NCBI GenBank assembly: GCA_964457365.1
Contig: CAYWFP010000142.1
Location: 1 to 7,449 of the forward strand
Direction of reading: 5' to 3'
DNA: 7,449 bases
From: CAYWFP01 sp964457365
GTDB taxonomy: Bacteria > Planctomycetota > SZUA-567
The notes below the pieces were generated by a model. That model did no database searches. It was not told the origin of the DNA and saw only the letters and a program-made list of their open reading frames with translations. Shown piece after piece: positions 1-5,096 of this stretch. Position 1 is the first letter of the stretch. Every line of letters begins with the position of its first letter. A program made the translations under genes and the position numbers.

Positions 1-118
1 GGCGCTTGGCCTTGTTCTCGGCGGCGGTTTCCTTGCGGATAGCATAAATATGCCGGGCGAGAATGCCCGCGCCGACACCGATCACGGCCGCCAACGCGGC
101 GATCACGTAGTCCCACAT
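1..118 (-). CDS. rny: Probable ribonuclease Y, N-terminal fragment (runs off the left edge)
   Basis: Only the first 39 codons are in the window. The start is the ATG read leftward from 118. It has a very good Shine-Dalgarno (AAGGAG, 132-127) 8 nt upstream, which fixes the start and supports a real gene. The protein opens MWDYVIAALAAVIGVGAG, a single hydrophobic segment at about residues 4-22. A basic, Ala/Glu/Lys-rich stretch follows (residues 23-39, RKETAAENKAKR at the end) that looks like the beginning of a cytoplasmic coiled coil. A short N-terminal anchor running straight into a charged coiled coil is the typical start of RNase Y, the membrane-bound endoribonuclease that initiates mRNA decay. 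The diagnostic KH and HD domains lie outside the window, so the name rests on N-terminal architecture only. Another membrane-anchored coiled-coil protein is possible. It is transcribed divergently from prfB. Confidence 0.5.
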   Translation of the reverse strand, partial: MWDYVIAALAAVIGVGAGILARHIYAIRKETAAENKAKR

Positions 119-139
119 ACCCCCAACTCCTTCCGTAAG

Positions 140-171
140 CCGGTCGCGACGGTCGCCTGTGTCGCGACCGG
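140..171. repeat. Perfect 11-bp inverted repeat upstream of the RNase Y-like gene
   Basis: CCGGTCGCGAC (140-150) is followed after 10 nt by its exact reverse complement, GTCGCGACCGG (161-171). Each arm contains the self-palindromic octamer GTCGCGAC, at 143-150 and 161-168, with centres 18 bp apart. On the minus strand the repeat ends 7 nt upstream of the AAGGAG ribosome site of the leftward gene. It could therefore be a stable 5'-UTR hairpin, or a DNA operator with two palindromic half-sites. No T-run follows on either strand, so it is not a canonical terminator. Confidence 0.7.
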
Positions 172-257
172 AATAATGCCGCAAGCAAACGATCATCGGC
201 GTCGCGCGCGTATCGGACGGAAGCAGAGAGGCGTGAATGAATTACGCGTAACGGATC

Positions 258-485
258 TCAGCAGTAAAGCAGAAGCGGCCTGAAGCCAGGACCGCGGCGG
301 CATCGCGGGCAACCTTCTCCGGATGCACTCCATGCCGCATCGACAGTTGTCGAGCAGAAACGTGCTTGTGGAATGACGGTAACCGCCGGCACGGATTCGT
401 TTAGGCGCGCCTGCTGTATGCCTCGCACGGAAAGCCCAAGCAGTCCTGCGAGCAGCGTAAAAAGGAACAGACCAAACGCAGCCAT
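258..485 (-). CDS. Possible small single-pass membrane protein (75 aa), unknown function
   Basis: I do not recognise this gene. The ATG at 485 (read leftward) has a reasonable ribosome site, GAGGAA at 499-494, 8 nt away. The predicted product begins MAAFGLFLFTLLAGLLGLSV, one strongly hydrophobic stretch (residues 2-20) followed by RGIQQARLNE, like a short membrane anchor with a cytoplasmic or periplasmic tail. The C-terminal half (from about residue 35) is Cys/Arg-rich with no visible domain and could be non-coding. Codon use is less G/C-ending than in the neighbouring genes, which argues either for foreign or poorly selected coding, or against coding. An upstream in-frame ATG at 554 lacks a good ribosome site. 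It would lie upstream of, and co-directional with, the RNase Y-like gene. A chance ORF is a serious alternative. Confidence 0.33.
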   Translation of the reverse strand: MAAFGLFLFTLLAGLLGLSVRGIQQARLNESVPAVTVIPQARFCSTTVDAAWSASGEGCPRCRRGPGFRPLLLYC

Positions 486-727
486 TACGCAAATTCCTCG
501 ATGTGCCTTCGGAAGTCTATCCAGAACTTGCTGATTTCCTGTCACGCATTTCACGTCAATCTGATAACCGTCACGAATTGCCGCGACTTGTTATGAATAA
601 TCTAAACATAAACTTGTAAGGAATTTCCCGGCGGAAGTCAAGTCTTGAACAACACGCTTTTCGCGATATTTCACCCCGGCGAAGGTCTGGGCGATTCTTG
701 TCGTCGGCATGGGCGTGATTTATCTGC

Positions 728-756
728 TTGACGCCCTGCCGGCATCACTTTATACT
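728..756 (+). promoter_or_regulatory. Near-consensus sigma-70 promoter for prfB and downstream genes
   Basis: The -35 box TTGACG (728-733) and -10 box TATACT (751-756) are separated by exactly 17 nt. Each matches the TTGACA/TATAAT consensus in five of six positions, and the spacing is optimal. Transcription would start around 763, leaving a leader of about 70 nt before the prfB ATG at 833. No other comparably good promoter was seen facing right in the region, so this is the likely promoter for prfB, the propeller gene and perhaps the rest of the cluster. Its strength is inferred from sequence only. Confidence 0.75.
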
Positions 757-801
757 GCTTGTCTCGTTTCCAGCGCATAACCAGTTGCACGCTTGTAAGT
801 T

Positions 802-813
802 AGCCGTACGGCT
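802..813. repeat. 12-bp perfect palindrome in the prfB leader
   Basis: AGCCGTACGGCT reads identically on both strands. It lies 19 nt before the prfB ATG at 833 and 4 nt before the alternative TTG start at 818, downstream of the predicted transcription start. It could be a protein-binding site for a dimeric regulator (a roadblock position). In RNA it could only form a very tight hairpin. A palindrome of this size can also occur by chance in several hundred bases. Confidence 0.35.
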
Positions 814-832
814 CTGATTGGACCCCGGCGCG

Positions 833-1951
833 ATGCCCGATACGCATGAAATCAACCGGATTCTCGAAGACGCACGCAAGCGAATGGAGAACCTCCGGCA
901 AACGTTGGATATCAAAACCAAGACCGAACGCGTCGACGCGATCGACGGGTTGATGTCGCAGCCGGATTTCTGGAACGATCAGGCGCGCGCGCAAGCGGTC
1001 ATTGCCGAGCGAAAAACGCTCAAGAGCGTGCTCGATCCGCTGGAGGAGTTGAATCGCGCGCTCGAAGAGAGCGAGGAGTTTTTTCAGATGGCCGTGGAGG
1101 AGGATGACGAGGAGACACTCGCCGAGATCGGCGAGACCATCGCCGATCTGCCCGGCCGCATCGCCAGCCTCGAGACCATGGCGCTTTTGTCCCACCGCGG
1201 CGACAGCGAAGGCTGTTTCTTCAGCATCCATACCGGGGCAGGGGGATCCGATGCCTGCGAATGGGCCGAGATACTGTTGCGGATGTATACCCGCTTTTTC
1301 GAGAAACGCGGCTGGAAGATCGAGGAACTGAGTTTTGTCGCCGGCGAGGAGGCGGGCATCCGCGGAGTCGACCTGCGCGTATCGGGGCCTTACGTCTTCG
1401 GCCACATGAAAGGCGAGATCGGCGTACATCGCCTGGTGCGCATCTCTCCCTACAGCGGCCGACGCGAGACCAGCTTCGCCGCCGTGGATGCGGTGCCGGA
1501 TTTCGAGGAAGAGATCAACATCGAGATCGACGAAAAGGATCTGCGCATCGATACCTACCGCGCCGGCGGCAAGGGCGGACAGCACGTCAATACCACGGAC
1601 TCGGCCGTGCGCATTACCCATCTGCCCACGGGGATCGTCGCGGCGGTTCAGAACGAGCGCTCCCAGCACGCGAACAAGGCCGTGGCGATGAAGATCCTCA
1701 AGTCGCGCCTCGACCAGCGCGCCGAGGCCGAACGCATGGCCCAGAGCGACGCCCACAACGCCGCCAAGATGGAGAACGCCTGGGGCAGCCAGATCCGCAA
1801 CTACGTCATGCACCCCTACAGTCTGGTCAAGGACGTCCGCACCGGCCACGAGACCGGCAACATCCAGGCGGTCCTCGACGGCGATCTCGACGACTTCATC
1901 GACGCCTACCTGCATTGGCAGATCGAGACGCCGGGGGCGAACGCGTCATGA
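833..1951 (+). CDS. prfB: Peptide chain release factor 2 (RF2), single-frame gene
   Basis: RF2 recognises UGA/UAA stop codons in the ribosomal A site and triggers peptide release. The product is 372 aa from the ATG at 833, close to E. coli RF2 length. An in-frame TTG at 818 would add five residues. Neither start has a clear Shine-Dalgarno. Visible parts are an N-terminal helical domain with the family match QPDFWND at residues 47-53, the decoding loop HRLVRISPYSGRRETSF, and the catalytic GAGGSDA-type and GGQ motifs (GGKGGQHVN, GGQ at 248-250, bases 1574-1582). The C-terminal NTQAVLDGDLDDFI-like tail is also present (here NIQAVLDGDLDDFIDAYL). The frame runs without a stop through the place where many prfB genes carry the autoregulatory CUUUGAC +1 frameshift, so that control is absent. 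The recognition tripeptide is SPY (205-207) rather than SPF, the following loop is two residues short, and Glu replaces the usual His in RRHTSF (residue 212). The stop codon overlaps the next gene by ATGA. Confidence 0.95.
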   Translation: MPDTHEINRILEDARKRMENLRQTLDIKTKTERVDAIDGLMSQPDFWNDQARAQAVIAERKTLKSVLDPLEELNRALEESEEFFQMAVEEDDEETLAEIGETIADLPGRIASLETMALLSHRGDSEGCFFSIHTGAGGSDACEWAEILLRMYTRFFEKRGWKIEELSFVAGEEAGIRGVDLRVSGPYVFGHMKGEIGVHRLVRISPYSGRRETSFAAVDAVPDFEEEINIEIDEKDLRIDTYRAGGKGGQHVNTTDSAVRITHLPTGIVAAVQNERSQHANKAVAMKILKSRLDQRAEAERMAQSDAHNAAKMENAWGSQIRNYVMHPYSLVKDVRTGHETGNIQAVLDGDLDDFIDAYLHWQIETPGANAS

Positions 1952-3471
1952 TCCGCGCGCGCCCGGTCCTGCTAGTCTTTCTGTTGCCGCTCTTCTGCGC
2001 CACCGCCGGCGAGGCCAAGCTCGAGCGCGAGGCAAGCGCCAGGCTGCTGGCGGTGATCGATTTCGACCTCTATGACATCGGCAGCCTCTGCGTCGGACCG
2101 GACCGACGGCGGGTGGCCTATGTCCAGAACCTGGCGCCGGACCGGCCCGCTCCGTCCGACGATCCCGCTCCCCGGCCACAGCCGCGGCAGGCGCTGTATC
2201 TCGACGGACGCCACCGCCGCGTCTTCGACGAAATCTTTACCTACAGCCTTCAGTTCTTCCCCAACGGCAAATGGCTGCTCTTCGTGGGACGCGACGGCAC
2301 GCAGGTGCACGTGGCCCTCGATACAGGCGAAGCCGTCACCTTGAGCAAGGCCTATGCGGAGGTCGCGCGCCCCGGCCCGGTGATCTCCCCGGACAACCGT
2401 CACATGGCCTACGTCGTCAGCGACGGCGATCGGCGCTACGTCGTGCGCAACAATCGCGCACAGCCGGCTTTCGAAAACATCGACGCTACCAGCCTCGTCT
2501 TCAGCCCCGATAGCAAGCGCCTGGCCTACGCCGCCCGCAACGGCGAAAAAGCCTTCGCGGTCATCGACGGCAAGCCGTTGCAATCCTTCGATGCGGTCAT
2601 CAACAACGGCTATGTCGTTCAGTTCGGCCCCCGAAGCCGCCGCTACGCCTACTTCGTCAAGCAAGGAGTGAATGTCCACGCGGTGGTCGACGGGAAGGTG
2701 CAGCCGCGCCCGTTCGAGCGCACCATCGTCAACGGTTCCTGTTTCAGCCCCGACGGCGAAAACTTCGCGTATGTGGCGTATTTCGACAAGCATTTCTACA
2801 TGGTTCGCGACGGGATCTGGCAGAAGCGTTACGAGAAGATCGTCCGACCGCTGTTCGGCCCAGACGGCGCGCGTTTCGCGTATGCCGTTGCCGAGGGCGA
2901 GTACCAGCGTGTCATTTTAGACGGGGAGGAGCAGCCCCGGTACTGGGGCGTCTCGCCCTCGCTCTTCGCTTTCAGTCCCGACGGCAAGCGTTTCGCCTAC
3001 GGCGCCCATATCGGCCGTGAGCATTACCTCGTGGTGGACGGCAGCCAGGGGCCGACATATCTGGACCTGGGCGAGAAATCCTTGCGCTGGACGCCCGACG
3101 GCAAGCACTTCGCCTTCGTCGCCGCGACGGCCGAGGGATGGCGGGTGATACGCGATCGGGAGGCGGAAGAACCCTTCGCCGAGATCCGCAGTCGCTCGCT
3201 GGCGCTGGGCCCCGACGGTGCGCACGCCGCCTACGTCGTCGCCGAGGACGGCTGGGAACGCGTCGTCGTCGACGGTGTCCCCGGCGCGCGCTGGGAGAAG
3301 ATCCTGATCGACCGTGCGGGGGGAATCGTATTTGACGGCCCGCGCCGTTTGCATTATCTTGCGCTGCGCCAGCCCGACCCGACCGACTCGGAAGAACGGG
3401 AACGATACGGGACCAGCGCGCGCGTGAAGCTGTTGTATCTCGTGGAAGAGACGCTCGTCGTCTCTCCGTGA
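1948..3471 (+). CDS. Exported WD40-like beta-propeller repeat protein, function unknown
   Basis: The 507-aa product starts at the ATG that overlaps the prfB stop (ATGA, 1948-1951), which suggests translational coupling. An N-terminal signal peptide is clear: basic MIRAR, a hydrophobic core (LLVFLLPLF), then small residues before a likely signal peptidase I site near residues 20-23. The only nearby Cys (17) is preceded by Phe, so it is not a good lipobox. From about residue 45 to 475 the protein consists of ten or eleven repeats of about 38-42 residues, with the pattern FSPDGKRFAYxAxxG...VVVDGxxxxxFxxI. Clear copies are centred near residues 145, 185, 225, 265, 305, 345, 383 and 423. This is the WD40-like/TolB-type beta-propeller pattern, expected outside the cytoplasm. 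A low-complexity Pro/Asp-rich insert sits in the first repeat (residues 62-80). No catalytic residues or enzyme domain are visible. A role in ligand or protein binding is an inference from the fold. Confidence 0.85.
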   Translation: MIRARPVLLVFLLPLFCATAGEAKLEREASARLLAVIDFDLYDIGSLCVGPDRRRVAYVQNLAPDRPAPSDDPAPRPQPRQALYLDGRHRRVFDEIFTYSLQFFPNGKWLLFVGRDGTQVHVALDTGEAVTLSKAYAEVARPGPVISPDNRHMAYVVSDGDRRYVVRNNRAQPAFENIDATSLVFSPDSKRLAYAARNGEKAFAVIDGKPLQSFDAVINNGYVVQFGPRSRRYAYFVKQGVNVHAVVDGKVQPRPFERTIVNGSCFSPDGENFAYVAYFDKHFYMVRDGIWQKRYEKIVRPLFGPDGARFAYAVAEGEYQRVILDGEEQPRYWGVSPSLFAFSPDGKRFAYGAHIGREHYLVVDGSQGPTYLDLGEKSLRWTPDGKHFAFVAATAEGWRVIRDREAEEPFAEIRSRSLALGPDGAHAAYVVAEDGWERVVVDGVPGARWEKILIDRAGGIVFDGPRRLHYLALRQPDPTDSEERERYGTSARVKLLYLVEETLVVSP

Positions 3472-3492
3472 CTCGAACCCGCAGGAGGATCT

Positions 3493-5010
3493 ATGAGCGA
3501 ATCAACCTTGAAGACCTATCTCGCCGAACGCGGGGGCGAGGCCCTCGACAGCGGTGGCGTCGCGTACATCGCCGCCCTTGAATCGATTGCCAAGGTCGCA
3601 CCGAACGTGGCCGCGTCCGTCGTCGGGGAACTCGCGGCCCAGCGGAGCAACCTCAAACTCATCGCCAGTGAGAATTACTGCTCGCTGCCGACACAACTGG
3701 CAACGGGCAACCTGCTGACCGACAAGTACGCCGAAGGCTTTCCGCAGCACCGCTTCTACGCCGGCTGCGAGAACGTCGACGCGGTCGAGTCCTTCGCCTG
3801 TGCGCAGGCATGCAAGCTTTTCGGCAGCGATCACGCCTATGTCCAGCCCCACAGCGGCGCGGATGCGAACATGATCGCGTATTGGGCCATCCTCGCCGCG
3901 CGGGTTGAGGAGCCGGCGCTCGAGAAGCTCGGCCAGAGCAACCCCGCGAAGCTCGAACGGGCGCAGTGGGACGAGGTGCGCCGGCAGTGCGGCAACCAGC
4001 GGCTGCTGGGATTGGATTACTACGCCGGCGGTCACCTCACGCACGGGTATCGTCACAACGTCTCGGCGCAGATGTTCGACGCCTATACCTATGGCGTGGA
4101 CAAGAACACGGGGCTCCTTGACTACGACGAGATCGAGCGTATGGCCGCGGAGATCAAGCCGCTGATCCTGCTCGCCGGGTACAGCGCCTATCCGCGCCGG
4201 ATCGACTTCCGCCGCATGCGCGCAATCGCCGACAAGGTCGGCGCCGTCTTCATGGTCGACATGGCCCATTTCGCCGGACTCGTCGCGGGCAAGGCCTTCG
4301 CCGGGGAGTTCGACCCCGTGGCCCACGCGCACGTGGTGACCACCACCACCCACAAGACCCTTCGCGGGCCACGCGGCGGGCTGGTGCTCTGCACCACGGA
4401 ATTCGCCGAAGCGGTGGACAAGGGCTGCCCGATGGTCATCGGCGGGCCGTTGCCGCACGTCATGGCCGCCAAGGCCGTGGCGCTGACCGAGGCGCTGCGC
4501 CCCGAGTTCGCCGCCTACGCCGAAGCGATCGTCGAAAACGCCGGCGTCATGGCCGGCGCCTGCGCCGAGACGGGGATGACCATCGCCACCGGCGGTACGG
4601 ACAACCACCTCTTCCTCATCGACGTCCGCCCGTTCGACCTTACCGGGCGGCAGGCCGAGAGCGTCTTGCGCGAGATCGGTATCACGCTCAACCGCAACTC
4701 GCTGCCGTTCGACCCCAACGGGCCGTGGTACACCAGCGGCCTGCGCATCGGTACCGCCGCGGTCACGACCCTGGGCATGGGCGCGGCCGAGATGAAGGAT
4801 ATCGCCGCGGTGATCCACGCGGTTCTGTCCAACACGAAAGCCGCGACGGTGGCCAGCGGAGCCAACGCCGGCAAGCCCAGTCGCGCCAAGCACGAGACCG
4901 ACCCGGCCGTGATCGCCGAAGCGCGTGGACGGATCGCGGCGCTGCTGGAGCGTTTCCCGGTGTATCCGGAGCTGGATCTGGCGTTTCTTCAGTCGCAATT
5001 CGGCGGCTGA
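3493..5010 (+). CDS. glyA: Serine hydroxymethyltransferase, long (chlamydia/spirochaete-type) form
   Basis: This PLP enzyme converts L-serine and tetrahydrofolate to glycine and 5,10-methylene-tetrahydrofolate in the cytoplasm. The ATG at 3493 has AGGAGG at 3483-3488. Family signatures are LKLIASENY, TDKYAEG, RFYAGCENVD, HSGADAN, GGHLTHG (from residue 179), DMAHFAGLVAG (Asp256, His259) and TTTTHKTLRGPRGG with the Schiff-base lysine at Lys288. At 505 aa it is far longer than the common form of about 420 aa. The extra length includes an N-terminal extension, about 30 additional residues between the helix ending at about 136 and GGHLTHG at 179, and a longer C-terminal part (about 440-505). These features match, from memory, the variant GlyA subfamily of chlamydiae and spirochaetes. 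It lies 21 nt after the propeller gene, so it is likely cotranscribed. It supplies glycine and one-carbon units, with SerA, encoded next, providing the serine. Confidence 0.96.
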   Translation: MSESTLKTYLAERGGEALDSGGVAYIAALESIAKVAPNVAASVVGELAAQRSNLKLIASENYCSLPTQLATGNLLTDKYAEGFPQHRFYAGCENVDAVESFACAQACKLFGSDHAYVQPHSGADANMIAYWAILAARVEEPALEKLGQSNPAKLERAQWDEVRRQCGNQRLLGLDYYAGGHLTHGYRHNVSAQMFDAYTYGVDKNTGLLDYDEIERMAAEIKPLILLAGYSAYPRRIDFRRMRAIADKVGAVFMVDMAHFAGLVAGKAFAGEFDPVAHAHVVTTTTHKTLRGPRGGLVLCTTEFAEAVDKGCPMVIGGPLPHVMAAKAVALTEALRPEFAAYAEAIVENAGVMAGACAETGMTIATGGTDNHLFLIDVRPFDLTGRQAESVLREIGITLNRNSLPFDPNGPWYTSGLRIGTAAVTTLGMGAAEMKDIAAVIHAVLSNTKAATVASGANAGKPSRAKHETDPAVIAEARGRIAALLERFPVYPELDLAFLQSQFGG

Positions 5011-5041
5011 GACCTATGCACGAGAGCGTGGCGGTGGCCCG

Positions 5042-5056
5042 GCGGCGCGACGCCGC
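5042..5056 (+). other. Short GC hairpin in the glyA-serA gap
   Basis: GCGGCG (5042-5047) can pair with CGCCGC (5051-5056) across a 3-nt loop in the 86-nt gap between glyA and serA. It is G+C-only and has no downstream T-run, so it is not a standard rho-independent terminator. In such GC-rich DNA it may be fortuitous. It could slow polymerase or protect an mRNA end, which is only a guess. I see no other structure, and no strong promoter, in the gap. Confidence 0.25.
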
Positions 5057-5096
5057 ACCGACGGCCGCTCCCGCATGAAACCGAAGGAGATAATCG

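Larger units (their letters stand above)
119..832. other. Divergent intergenic/regulatory region
   Basis: About 714 nt separate the left-pointing RNase Y-like start from the right-pointing prfB start. The part from about 560 to 660 is clearly richer in A+T than the rest of the window, as expected for promoter DNA. Supported contents are the inverted repeat at 140-171, a possible small membrane ORF (258-485, minus), a sigma-70-type promoter at 728-756 and a palindrome at 802-813. I found no convincing minus-strand promoter for the leftward gene, no tRNA and no recognisable riboswitch. The span 500-727 holds nothing else I can name. Confidence 0.6.

Noticed and set aside
242..251. 10-bp palindrome TTACGCGTAA
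   Set aside because: A palindrome of this length is expected about once by chance in a region of this size, and it has no informative position relative to a start.
50..283. 77-codon plus-strand ORF at the left edge
   Set aside because: It overlaps the well-supported leftward gene start antisense, has no ribosome site, and its product is low-complexity Arg/His-rich sequence.
531..559. Minus-strand TTGACG (559-554) as a -35 box for the small ORF or the RNase Y-like gene
   Set aside because: At 17-18 nt spacing the sequence is AATCAG or ATCAGC, which does not resemble a -10 box.
649..780. Short hydrophobic open stretch (contains KVWAILVVGMGVIYLLDAL) ending at TAA 778-780
   Set aside because: Its only ATG (709) has no ribosome site, the stretch overlaps the 728-756 promoter, and the open frame begins right after a stop. 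It could be a relic of a membrane protein, but nothing supports a gene.
812..820. CTCTGATTG just before prfB as a possible RF2 frameshift site
   Set aside because: In other bacteria the frameshift lies after the NRIxxLxxRxxxLRxxL helix, and here that helix is encoded downstream in the same frame as the rest of the protein. The site is in the wrong place and has no upstream Shine-Dalgarno-like stimulator.
1261..1947. Upstream extension of the propeller reading frame into prfB (an open frame beginning at 1261)
   Set aside because: This stretch is the +1/+2 shadow of prfB and is Arg-rich, as expected for GC-rich out-of-frame translation. The signal peptide begins exactly at the ATG at 1948.
3502..4998. 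Long open frame on the minus strand across glyA (and similar ones across prfB, serA and icd)
   Set aside because: These are antisense frames kept open by G/C-ending codons of the real genes. They lack ribosome sites and family motifs, while the plus-strand proteins are unmistakable.
5016..5078. 20-codon ORF between glyA and serA as a serA leader peptide
   Set aside because: It has no Shine-Dalgarno, is not enriched in Ser or Gly codons, and no alternative terminator/antiterminator pair is visible downstream.
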